Positions 1-7,433 of a DNA stretch of 9,886 bases are shown here, piece by piece (positions within the stretch are counted from its first letter, which is position 1; each line of letters opens with the position of its first letter). Under the pieces are notes generated by a model. That model was not told the DNA's origin. It saw nothing but the letters and a program-made list of their open reading frames with translations, and did not search any database. Origin of the DNA: Thermanaerothrix sp034436175. GTDB taxonomy: Bacteria; Chloroflexota; Anaerolineae; Anaerolineales; Anaerolineaceae. The stretch lies in assembly GCA_964427505.1 (NCBI GenBank), contig CAYRUO010000036.1:1-9886 (forward strand). Direction: 5' to 3'. The translations under genes were made by a program, and so were the position numbers.

Positions 1-160
1 GTTGCCGTGCCAGTTCGGCTTCGATCACGGCGCGGTTATTGGCGCGGGTGAGCACCCACACCTTATGGTGTTGAGCCAGGTGGATGGCGATATTCCAGCC
101 CACGCCGGGTTCGGAACCCTTGCCCGGCTCACAGGCATAGGCAGAGAGGAGAAGTTTCAT
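1..160 (-). CDS. GT4-type glycosyltransferase, N-terminal fragment
   Basis: Reading the reverse strand from the ATG at 160 gives 53 codons open to the window edge. The protein begins MKLLLSAYACEPGKG and continues SEPGVGWN, then a hydrophobic/basic stretch with VWVLTRANN. The CEPGKGSEPGVGWN motif close to the N-terminus is characteristic of GT4 (group 1) glycosyltransferases of exopolysaccharide loci, where it lies in the N-terminal Rossmann domain that binds the acceptor. The start codon overlaps the stop of the GT2 gene in an ATGA arrangement (157-160), with a GGAG about 12 bases upstream, so it is probably translationally coupled. It would add a sugar from a nucleotide-sugar donor to the lipid-linked repeat unit at the inner membrane face. 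The donor-binding C-terminal domain is outside the window, so substrate is unknown. Confidence 0.85.
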   Translation of the reverse strand, partial: MKLLLSAYACEPGKGSEPGVGWNIAIHLAQHHKVWVLTRANNRAVIEAELARQ

Positions 161-987
161 GGACAAAGTTTTCTCCAATAACTTCCTCGAAGTAATTTCA
201 GCCAAGTTCGTTTTGCACGGGCCAAATTAAGAAATAGATATCGTAAGATTTTATATTGAATGGGGTTTTTTATTTTGCTGAACAACGGATCCAGTTCCTG
301 TAGAGCACGCTCTTGTTCTTGCCATTGCTTATGGGGTGCTAAGGAGGATTTGTTTAAGCCGTGCCAACGAAAGTCTGCCAGGTGTTGCCTAATATGAGCA
401 AATTTATACCCCTGAAGGGAAAGCCTTAGAAAAAATTCGTAATCCATGGCGTAATGGAAATCTTCGCGCAAATAATGCCCGTTATCAAATATCCGACGAC
501 GAAAAAAAGTAGCGGTAGAGGGTATGTAAAGCACATGTAAAAACCTTAGAATAAAAGGATCAAAGTCTATTTCCAACCGCAAAGATATTGTTTTCCCAAG
601 TTTATCAATAAAACAATAGTCACCGTAAACAACATCCACTTCTGGGTGTGATTGGAGGAAAACCGATACAATATGAAAACAGCCGGGAGCATAGCGGTCA
701 TCTGCATTTAACCAACCGATAAAATCCCCCTTGGCCATCTGAAAACCTTTGTTTAGGGCATTGGATTGGCCGTAATCGGGTTCGCTAATCCAGCGCAAGG
801 AGGGGTCATTCGCATACTTTTCCAGAATGGCGAGGGTTTCATCTTGGGAACCCCCATCCACAATAATATGCTCGTAGGCGGGATAATTCTGAATTTTTAC
901 ACTTTGGATGGCTTCTTCAAGATATTTCCCCTGGTTAAGGGAGGGGGTGATTATGGATAAAAAGGGATGTGAATTTGTTATAGGCAT
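157..987 (-). CDS. GT2 family glycosyltransferase (WcaA-like)
   Basis: A 276-residue GT-A fold glycosyltransferase. The N-terminus shows FLSIITPSLNQGKYLEEAI (residues 9-27), typical of GT2 enzymes. HIIVDGGSQDET (40-51) is the nucleotide-binding loop, and WLNADD (92-97) is the DxD-type metal and UDP-sugar motif. AMDYEFFLRLSLQGYKF (180-196) matches the conserved region near the acceptor site in WcaA-like enzymes. There is no membrane segment apart from a basic, amphipathic C-terminus (about 246-276) that could sit on the membrane. The ATG at 987 lies inside the end of the upstream kinase-fusion gene (10-base overlap), and the stop overlaps the following GT4 start by 4 bases, so all three are co-transcribed. 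It presumably adds one sugar of the surface glycan repeat; donor and linkage cannot be read from sequence. Confidence 0.93.
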   Translation of the reverse strand: MPITNSHPFLSIITPSLNQGKYLEEAIQSVKIQNYPAYEHIIVDGGSQDETLAILEKYANDPSLRWISEPDYGQSNALNKGFQMAKGDFIGWLNADDRYAPGCFHIVSVFLQSHPEVDVVYGDYCFIDKLGKTISLRLEIDFDPFILRFLHVLYIPSTATFFRRRIFDNGHYLREDFHYAMDYEFFLRLSLQGYKFAHIRQHLADFRWHGLNKSSLAPHKQWQEQERALQELDPLFSKIKNPIQYKILRYLFLNLARAKRTWLKLLRGSYWRKLCP

Positions 988-2807
988 GATAGTCTATCCA
1001 TCACCTTATTGGCTTGATTTGCGAGGCGGTTAAATTCTCTAAAGGAATAGGAGTTGGGATATTCCCCAGACTCGTACCAAGTCATATACCACTCAGTCAT
1101 TAAATCTAACAAATACCCCAGATGGAAGTATTGAGCGTCTAGGGTAACCCCGATCTCTGAGAAAAATTGTTGGAGGAGAGTCTGTTGATCATCAACCTCT
1201 TTTCGTTTTGCGATGATGGAATTTAAGAAATGGAAAACGTCCCAACCCATCAACCAGTTCGGCCGGGCATACTCCAGGTCAATGACTGATACTCGACCAT
1301 TATTTCGATCCAAACCCGTATTCCAAATTGTGAAGTCACCTAATTTCCATACCCACGGTAATATTGTTGTACTTAAATTCCTCTCCAGACAAGATACCAT
1401 ACGCATTATGGTTGTTTTTTGATACAGTGGAACGAGGTCGCCCTTCAAAAGGATCTCCAAACGTTGGTAAATGGTTTGCCAATACTCACTATTGATAAAT
1501 GAGCAAGACATCGTTTGGGCCTTTGCCAGTGAGCAAAGAACAGACACGTAAATAGAAATATCATCTTGAGAAAGCATTTCGCCCGATTGAATGATCTGTG
1601 GATACGTACAAAGTAAATACCATTTACCGCTGGGACGGAATGCCGCTATTTGGGGAAGGATGAGTTTGGGGGTTTTAAATTTTGCTAATTCTTGAATGGC
1701 ATGCACTTCGTTTTCCACCAGTCGTCGTGATGGTTCATTCCATCCAACCTTAACATAGCCCAATGCGTTTCCTCGTTCATCCATTACCATTATGACAGGT
1801 TTGCGATGAGGACCGAAAAATCCTAAAGAAACGCTTAAGGATATGTTGTCTTTTTTGAAAACATTCTGTAACTCTTTATAAAGTGCAGTAATGTTTAGAT
1901 GATAGCGTGGCAGAATAAGATTGGCTATTCCCAGGTAGATACATGACTTAAGGAAAGATTTCGTTAATTTTGTTCGCTTCTTTTGAGGTGTGTATATCGT
2001 TAACCCGGCAGCGGCGATTTTAGGAGTAGTGGCTGGCAAAAGGAAGCCTCTTCCGTTGGGGAGACCGAGGTAGTAGAAAGGTTGACCGTCTTGTTCTGAC
2101 TTTGCCCCTAAAGATAGGTCGAGATATTCTAAAGCATTTCTTTCTAACTTCCCAAATCCGAATCGCTGGTGAGTAGAAGCGTGGGCTTTTAGATAACTAA
2201 GGATTGCATCTTGGGCTTGAGCGGTCGTTTCGGCGACAGACAATGTTGCGTCTAGCAAAACAGCATTTGGTAATTCAAAGGCAAGTTGGCGATAGGTTTT
2301 TCGCTGTCTATTAATTTCTCTCAATGAAACTTCCTGTTTCCGTTGGAAAATTACTTCTTCAGGCACATCTAAAAGTAGCCACATACTAGGCCTAGGGGTA
2401 AAGCGTTGTAAAAGGCTAGCCAAAGCCATTGGCCCCCCATAGCGATAACGTTTGGGGTCGATTAGAAGGTCATCGAAATAGCGGTCGAAAAGCACCAGCG
2501 CGGATTTTTTCAAAGCCGGGCGCACTTTGAATAGGTAACCCAAGTTGAAATCCAACCAGTAATAAATCAGTTTCAAAATCGAGAGGAAGCAGGAGCGGGG
2601 GGGCTTTCCATGGGGATTGGTCACTGGCTTGCCCTCGCCGCCGCGCCGTAAAAGCCTGGGCATGAAATGGAAATAAACGATGTCCTTGAACGTCCCTCGG
2701 AGTTCGCGTTGTAGGTTTTGAATGAGCATCCTCTTGATGGTTCCATCTGATCCGAGCACGACAACGAACAATCCATTGCTATTGGCAGCAAAAAGTTTAT
2801 TTCTCAT
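978..2807 (-). CDS. Thymidylate-kinase-like / APH-like kinase fusion protein
   Basis: A 609-residue two-domain protein. Residues about 13-205 resemble thymidylate kinases: FVVVLGSDGTIKRML (14-28) sits where the P-loop belongs, LVLFDRYFDD (104-113) is the DRY region, and DPKRYRYGGP (117-126) follows. Residues about 335-600 resemble aminoglycoside/choline phosphotransferases: ALGYVKVGW (K353, beta-3 lysine), ENEV (E366), KLGDFTIWN (catalytic-loop D491 and N496) and VIDLE (metal-binding D510). Both signatures deviate. The P-loop lacks the usual GK[ST] (it reads IKR), and the catalytic-loop His is Leu489. Similar fusions occur in polysaccharide loci, but their substrate is unknown to me. The gene is intact. 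The start has only a weak AAGG about 11 bases upstream, and a 216-bp gap precedes it. A C7 run lies at residues 68-71. It is probably a cytoplasmic accessory of glycan synthesis, either a kinase or a pseudokinase. Confidence 0.8.
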   Translation of the reverse strand: MRNKLFAANSNGLFVVVLGSDGTIKRMLIQNLQRELRGTFKDIVYFHFMPRLLRRGGEGKPVTNPHGKPPRSCFLSILKLIYYWLDFNLGYLFKVRPALKKSALVLFDRYFDDLLIDPKRYRYGGPMALASLLQRFTPRPSMWLLLDVPEEVIFQRKQEVSLREINRQRKTYRQLAFELPNAVLLDATLSVAETTAQAQDAILSYLKAHASTHQRFGFGKLERNALEYLDLSLGAKSEQDGQPFYYLGLPNGRGFLLPATTPKIAAAGLTIYTPQKKRTKLTKSFLKSCIYLGIANLILPRYHLNITALYKELQNVFKKDNISLSVSLGFFGPHRKPVIMVMDERGNALGYVKVGWNEPSRRLVENEVHAIQELAKFKTPKLILPQIAAFRPSGKWYLLCTYPQIIQSGEMLSQDDISIYVSVLCSLAKAQTMSCSFINSEYWQTIYQRLEILLKGDLVPLYQKTTIMRMVSCLERNLSTTILPWVWKLGDFTIWNTGLDRNNGRVSVIDLEYARPNWLMGWDVFHFLNSIIAKRKEVDDQQTLLQQFFSEIGVTLDAQYFHLGYLLDLMTEWYMTWYESGEYPNSYSFREFNRLANQANKVMDRLSCL

Positions 2808-3023
2808 TTACTTATAACCTTATGCTGAAGTGGTATTAAATCATCTTAGAATAAGTCCATACTTTTCAAGGATTTTTTAAAACAATCTTGCATTGTTTTT
2901 GATAATGGGATATTTTATATGGCTAATTATTTTCATTAGGAAAGCGGTTTGCGTTGATAATCCATATCCCTATTTTATTTATCAAAGGTGGAAGTTAAAC
3001 ATACAAATCTTTTGATCTATTAC
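2808..3023 (-). promoter_or_regulatory. AT-rich intergenic gap with possible promoter for the downstream operon half
   Basis: This 216-bp stretch has no supportable ORF. On the minus strand a TTGATA box (2980-2985) and a GATTAT box (2957-2962) are 17 bases apart, matching sigma-70 consensus at 5/6 and 4/6. Such matches arise easily in AT-rich DNA, so this is tentative. The region also holds an 8-bp inverted repeat, AAAACAAT / ATTGTTTT (2879-2886 and 2892-2899, loop CTTGC). It has no GC pairs to speak of and is followed on the minus strand by A residues rather than U, so it is not a convincing terminator. The gap suggests that the kinase-fusion/GT2/GT4 genes may have their own promoter. Confidence 0.3.
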
Positions 3024-3761
3024 TTATTCATTCTGGTCTGATTTTAAAACATAGATTTGGTTGCTACCGATAAATTTACTGATAGAAGATCTGTAAAAAA
3101 CTGTTTCTAAAAAGCTTGAAAATTGGCCTCCTAATATTTTGCTTAAACGAGGTGTTAACACAGCTAAACCAATGCGGTCTATAATACGGAAGCCTAAGAG
3201 TCTAATTAAATGTTCAAAATGTTTACGTCTAATCTCATTGATATCTTTTCCTGAATTCTTTTTCATTCGTATTGTTATGGAACGTAGGCTTGGGCTACTT
3301 CCATGGTTGTTTAAAAATAATAGACTGTTTTTATGCATCCTCTGTTTAAGTGCCAAAAGGGCGCGTTGTCTTAATATCTCATCAGCATTGAGAAAAAACC
3401 TAAAACATGTAATTATGTCAAAAGGGCCTCTAAGTAAATCAGGATCCTCGATTAGGTTACCTACCAATATCTTGGCATTTGTAACTTTAGTTTTCGCTAT
3501 TTCCACCATGTGGGGAGAAATATCCACTCCGTATGATTGTTCGAATAAATGCTCAAGAGCACTAATAATTCTTCCGGTGCCACACGCAAAATCTAAATAA
3601 TTCTTTTCATGCGTGGGCTCAGCATAGGTCAAAAGTAGGCTGTGGAGAGCTTCCAATTCAATAGCCCAGATTAGAGCATCGAATGTTCCCTTTTTGGTAT
3701 ATAAGCTTTCATAATGATATGCGGCTTCCCTGTTCTGAAATCTGCTGCTATAGTTTTGCAT
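3024..3761 (-). CDS. Class I SAM-dependent methyltransferase
   Basis: A 245-residue protein with a Rossmann-like methyltransferase core. YLDFACGTGRI (55-65) is motif I, which binds S-adenosylmethionine. SYGVDISPHMVEIAK (76-90) contains the acidic D80 at the end of beta-2 that contacts the ribose. GPFDIITCFRFF (112-123) fits motif II at the end of beta-4. The C-terminal third (about 160-245) is basic and hydrophobic and is probably the acceptor-binding part. The ATG at 3761 has a strong AGAGGGGG ribosome-binding site about 6 bases upstream, and the flippase stop codon is only 2 bases away, so the two are co-expressed. In this setting it most likely methylates a sugar of the glycan repeat or caps the chain end; the acceptor is inferred from context only. 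Base composition is clearly AT-rich, like the flippase. Confidence 0.88.
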   Translation of the reverse strand: MQNYSSRFQNREAAYHYESLYTKKGTFDALIWAIELEALHSLLLTYAEPTHEKNYLDFACGTGRIISALEHLFEQSYGVDISPHMVEIAKTKVTNAKILVGNLIEDPDLLRGPFDIITCFRFFLNADEILRQRALLALKQRMHKNSLLFLNNHGSSPSLRSITIRMKKNSGKDINEIRRKHFEHLIRLLGFRIIDRIGLAVLTPRLSKILGGQFSSFLETVFYRSSISKFIGSNQIYVLKSDQNE

Positions 3762-3763
3762 GG

Positions 3764-5074
3764 TTACCCCCTCTTTCGGACAATTGACACATAAGCGAGG
3801 ATGGTGCTAATTGTATAACTTAATAAAAAAACATATAATGCCCCTTCAAGCGCCAATAGCTTTATGGCAATGACCCCTAATCCTATACTCAGTATTGTCG
3901 AAATTGAATATATCCGAAAAACATCATATACTCTTCTTTGGGCTTTGAGAAAACCCACCAATATAGAAAGAATGAAAGCAATAGTCCAAATGGCACCGGA
4001 TAGCCCAACAAGATTCCCGTTATTACTATATTTGTTTTCATAAATAAAACTCAGTATGTAACCATTCAGACTTGTGAGCATCAAACTATAAAATCCAACG
4101 CATCCGAACGAAACCATGACCATCCATTTAAGGCGACGAATTTGCTCATTGGAGTCCATATTAATAGCGTTCCAACGCGATATTACACTTATAAGCATAG
4201 GGGAAAATGATTGAATTAGAAGGCCGATAGGTTTATAAAGATTCCAAATAGCAGCTAATTTAGCACTTGCAGTTAGGCCTTCAAATATCGGTACTAAAAA
4301 GATAAGAATTTGTCCTGAGGTCCAATAGGCTATAAACGCAGGTATTCCCCATATTCCATAACTTTTATGTTCGGTAAAGATAATCTTTGGTGTTGGAAAC
4401 CCAGAAAATCCTATTAGTTGAGGTTTCATTTTTATGAGAATTACAAGGGAGGCAAGAACTGCGGCTATACCAAGTAAGACAAGGCTGGAAAGACTTGTTA
4501 GTAAATTTAGTTGTCTCATCAATATGATACCAGCAAGAGTAACTAAAAGGTTTAATCCTCCTCCAATCACAGCCCACTGAGTGCGCATTACCACATAAGG
4601 GGCTCGCCTCATTAACCATAATAATAATAGAGGTGGCGTGGCAATGATAAGTCCTAAAAGAGAATGGGCTACTATAGCCGAGTTTAATTTATATGTTATA
4701 AAGGCAATTCCTCCAAGGAGAAACGCTATAAATGCCGAAATTACCCAGTGTCCATAGAACAATATCCCCAAATATTTACGAAAATATTGGTGGTATTTGC
4801 CTGCTCCGAAAACCGTCATCGGCTCGGTCATTACGGCGCTATATAATCCCATTAGAAAGTAATAGATTGATAGTGTTATAGAAAAGGCTCCATACTCCTC
4901 AGGTTCCAACCAGCGAGCAAGGAAAATATTGACCAAGAAGTTAGTTAATGAGAAAAGGCCCTGATCGGCTACCGCCCAGAAACCTCTTCCAAGCCAGGTT
5001 TTCAGGCCCGAAAAATTAATCTCTTTTCCCAAAGATAAAAATTGCTCAAATTTCAAAGATAATCCCTTCAGCAT
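3764..5074 (-). CDS. Wzx-like polysaccharide flippase (MOP superfamily)
   Basis: A 436-residue, very hydrophobic protein with roughly a dozen predicted membrane helices spread over its length. The N-terminal stretch GFWAVADQGLFSLTNF (31-46), followed by LARWLEPEEYGAFS (52-65), is the hallmark opening of polysaccharide-synthesis flippases of the MOP/MATE fold. Length is normal for Wzx. It should move the undecaprenyl-pyrophosphate-linked repeat unit from the cytoplasmic to the outer face of the membrane. The ATG at 5074 lacks a good ribosome-binding site at normal spacing; a purine-rich GGAGGGTGGAGATAGAGG lies about 55-75 bases upstream, so the true start might differ slightly. It lies 83 bases after the copolymerase gene and abuts the methyltransferase. 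It is distinctly more AT-rich than the wzc-like gene, which is common for repeat-unit-specific genes exchanged between strains. Confidence 0.92.
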   Translation of the reverse strand: MLKGLSLKFEQFLSLGKEINFSGLKTWLGRGFWAVADQGLFSLTNFLVNIFLARWLEPEEYGAFSITLSIYYFLMGLYSAVMTEPMTVFGAGKYHQYFRKYLGILFYGHWVISAFIAFLLGGIAFITYKLNSAIVAHSLLGLIIATPPLLLLWLMRRAPYVVMRTQWAVIGGGLNLLVTLAGIILMRQLNLLTSLSSLVLLGIAAVLASLVILIKMKPQLIGFSGFPTPKIIFTEHKSYGIWGIPAFIAYWTSGQILIFLVPIFEGLTASAKLAAIWNLYKPIGLLIQSFSPMLISVISRWNAINMDSNEQIRRLKWMVMVSFGCVGFYSLMLTSLNGYILSFIYENKYSNNGNLVGLSGAIWTIAFILSILVGFLKAQRRVYDVFRIYSISTILSIGLGVIAIKLLALEGALYVFLLSYTISTILAYVSIVRKRG

Positions 5075-5157
5075 TGCGGCCGGTTTTCAGACCTGAAGGC
5101 AATTAAGCGGGGCTGAAGCCAAGCCCTATCCTCTATCTCCACCCTCCGAACAACCCA

Positions 5158-7173
5158 TTAATTATGCGTTTCCTTCTTTGGGCTGAAAAGGGTGGGTTTG
5201 GCGTTCCTGCGGTTGTTGTAGTCGTCCTCTTTCTCCTTATACTCGCGGTAGTAGTAATACGAGTAATAGTGATCCTGGGGGGGCACGCGGTTGAACACCG
5301 CACCCAAAACGCGGGCATTGACGCGGCGCAGGGCTTCGACGGAGGCTTTCAGGCTTTCGATCGGGGTGCGGTAAGGCTCGGCGACGATTAACACGCCATC
5401 ACTGCGGGCGGCTAAGATCTGCGCATCGGCAGCCACCAACATGGGCGGCGTGTCTAAAATGATGAGATCCACTAAATTCGAAAGGTGCTCTAAAATTTGG
5501 CCCATGCGCATCGAAGCCAAAAGTTCGCCCGGGTTGGGGGGAAGTTTTCCGCTGGTGATCAGATACAACCGCTCGTTACCGTTGGGATTACGCAAGATCT
5601 CTTTCATGGGCATATCGGAGCGGAACAGATCGGTAAGTCCAATGCGGTTCGATAAGCCGGTAATTCGATGGAGCATGGGCTTGCGCAAGTCAGCATCAAC
5701 CACGGCCACACGCTTCCCGCCCTGAGCGTAAATGGCGGCTAGATTGAGCGCGATGGTGGTCTTGCCCTCCGAAGGCAATGCGCTGGTTACAACAATGAGT
5801 TTCAGCGGGGTATCAACCGAGGCGAATTCGAGGTTGGTGCGCAATTTGCGGAAGGTCTCCGCGATCGGCGAGCGCGGTTTGTGGTCTACATAGGGTTGAC
5901 CTGCATCGCGGGTATCCTCGATTTTGGCGATCATGCCCAAGACCGGTAGACCCACCTTGCGTTCCAAATCTTCTTTGGAGTGGACGGTGGTGTCCAACGC
6001 ATCCCGCAGAAAGATGATCGCCAAGGCGAGGAAAAGGCCGGCGGCGCCTCCAATCCCCATATTCAGCAGCGGGCGAGGCCGGATCGGGGCATCTGAAGCG
6101 ATGGCCGGGAAAATCTGCACCACATTGGGCATGTTTTGGAGTTTCTGTAGCCGCACATTTTCACGGTTGCTAAGCAAGTTGAGGTAAATTTGCTGATACA
6201 GGGAGAGCGTGTTTTCAAGTTCCTTTATTTCCTGCGAGGTAATTTCCGCCACATTTGCGTTTAATAGACGGTTATATGCCTCTTGATAGGAGGATAATAA
6301 CGCCTGCTGTTCATCGCGTTGCTTTTCAAGGTCAGCGATTTTACTCTCAATCGCCCCCGGTTGGGCGAGGGGGGTTAACCAAGCAATATATTGGTCCAAA
6401 TCCTGAATTTGTTTGCTGGTTTGTTCAGAGGATGTGCCTCCTTGACCCTGCAGATATTCACGCTGAGCCTGTGCGTTTTGCAATAAATACTGTGCCTGTG
6501 CCGTAGTACCGATGGCTTTGATCTGGGCCAGTTGTTCGAGAACCTCAAAGAGTTTGGAGCGGGCGGTTTCGATGTTATTTTGCGCGTCTTGCAGTTGCTT
6601 TTGATAAGTTGACTCGCGGCTTTTTTCCAACTCTGCCTGAACATCCGCGATCTTTTTTTCCATCTCCGAAATTTGGAGGTTTAAACTTTCTTCAGCTTCA
6701 GAGTATCTTCCAGCCTGGATGCTATTATTTTGCTCAATCAGAACTTCGACCAGGGTATTGGCAATTTTTACGGCCGTTCCAGGATCAGAGTGTTCAACAG
6801 AGATATAAATAATTGGGGCATTGGTGGTGGTTTTGATTTTGATCTGATCCTTCGTGATCTCTACACCAGTACGCTGAGAGACAATTTGCCTTAACCAATC
6901 CTGAGAAAGGAGTTCAGCATAGGTTTGGGTCAATTGTTGTGTATTTAGGGTTTGGGTCAAATCGGTCACGGATTGCTGGGAAGAAGAGCGTGTCACCATG
7001 ACCTGAGTTTTGGCTTCGTACACGGGGGATTGTAATTGGCTGATGCCGTACCCTGCACCAGCCCCGAGGACAAGAGCCAGCACGACCAGCCAAAGGTATC
7101 TCCAGACCAGGCCGAGATAATAGCGCAGGTCAATTTCTTCCAGATAACTATCGGAGTCCTGAAGGTAATCCAC
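5158..7173 (-). CDS. wzc: Wzc-like polysaccharide copolymerase with C-terminal BY-kinase
   Basis: A 671-residue fusion of a Wzz chain-length domain and a bacterial tyrosine kinase. Membrane helices lie at about 24-46 and 371-390, and a Pro-rich motif (SDAPIRPRPLL, 360-370) precedes the second. Between them is a long extracytoplasmic helical, coiled-coil-like region (about 145-345). The kinase part shows AETFRKLRTNLEF (438-450), Walker A SALPSEGKTT (464-473), Walker A' VVDADLRKP (491-499), Walker B LIILDTPP (570-577), and a tail with eight tyrosines between about 636 and 652 for autophosphorylation. The start is GTG at 7173 with GGAGG 5 bases upstream. Known relatives control chain length and export by cycling phosphorylation; the partner phosphatase is not in the window. 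A C7 run lies immediately before the tyrosine tail. It is the first gene of the minus-strand locus. Confidence 0.95.
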   Translation of the reverse strand: MDYLQDSDSYLEEIDLRYYLGLVWRYLWLVVLALVLGAGAGYGISQLQSPVYEAKTQVMVTRSSSQQSVTDLTQTLNTQQLTQTYAELLSQDWLRQIVSQRTGVEITKDQIKIKTTTNAPIIYISVEHSDPGTAVKIANTLVEVLIEQNNSIQAGRYSEAEESLNLQISEMEKKIADVQAELEKSRESTYQKQLQDAQNNIETARSKLFEVLEQLAQIKAIGTTAQAQYLLQNAQAQREYLQGQGGTSSEQTSKQIQDLDQYIAWLTPLAQPGAIESKIADLEKQRDEQQALLSSYQEAYNRLLNANVAEITSQEIKELENTLSLYQQIYLNLLSNRENVRLQKLQNMPNVVQIFPAIASDAPIRPRPLLNMGIGGAAGLFLALAIIFLRDALDTTVHSKEDLERKVGLPVLGMIAKIEDTRDAGQPYVDHKPRSPIAETFRKLRTNLEFASVDTPLKLIVVTSALPSEGKTTIALNLAAIYAQGGKRVAVVDADLRKPMLHRITGLSNRIGLTDLFRSDMPMKEILRNPNGNERLYLITSGKLPPNPGELLASMRMGQILEHLSNLVDLIILDTPPMLVAADAQILAARSDGVLIVAEPYRTPIESLKASVEALRRVNARVLGAVFNRVPPQDHYYSYYYYREYKEKEDDYNNRRNAKPTLFSPKKETHN

Positions 7174-7241
7174 ACTAACCTCCGCCCTATAATGGATAGG
7201 ATGTGATTACAGATCGGTGATTTAATTTGAAGATGTTGGTT

Positions 7242-7270
7242 ATTTTAATCCACCCTAGGCCTTTCAGCAA
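7242..7270 (-). promoter_or_regulatory. Possible sigma-70 promoter for the wzc-led operon
   Basis: On the minus strand, TTGCTG (7265-7270) and TAAAAT (7242-7247) are separated by exactly 17 bases. The -10 box matches consensus at 5 of 6, the -35 only at the TTG. Transcription would begin near 7235, giving a leader of about 60 bases before the GTG at 7173. No operator or riboswitch was recognised in that leader. Confidence 0.4.
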
Positions 7271-7371
7271 GGACGTAGTGCCTCGGGGGCGTAGTTAATA
7301 CGTGGATTTTGTGGAAAACGGAGTTAGAGTGGATGCTCCAAATATCACCTGGGCGAGCCACCAAAGTTGAG

Positions 7372-7377
7372 TATAAT
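7372..7377 (+). promoter_or_regulatory. Perfect TATAAT -10 box upstream of the LCP gene
   Basis: A perfect TATAAT lies about 57 bases before the LCP start, within the 260-bp divergent region 7174-7433. No good -35 box is found 16-18 bases upstream (the sequence there is around CCTGGGC), so this would need an activator or a different sigma factor, or may be chance. The rest of the divergent region contains no ORF and no strong hairpin. A repeated CGTAGT (7274-7279 and 7291-7296) is the only other pattern seen. Confidence 0.4.
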
Positions 7378-7433
7378 TTCGTACCAAATCAAACTTTGCT
7401 CTGTATACATTTTCACTTGGGGGAAGAGAGAGT

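Noticed and set aside
2879..2899. AAAACAAT/ATTGTTTT inverted repeat as a terminator for the methyltransferase gene
   Set aside because: The stem has almost no GC pairs and is followed by A rather than U on the transcribed strand.
3139..3600. Plus-strand 153-codon ORF opposite the methyltransferase
   Set aside because: It lies wholly within a gene with clear SAM-binding motifs and a strong ribosome-binding site; no motif is seen in the antisense frame.
5106..5124. GGGCT/AGCCC hairpin between the wzc-like and flippase genes as a terminator
   Set aside because: The stem is only 5 bp and the minus-strand sequence after it (CGCTTAATTGCC) has no U-tract; the genes are also functionally one operon.
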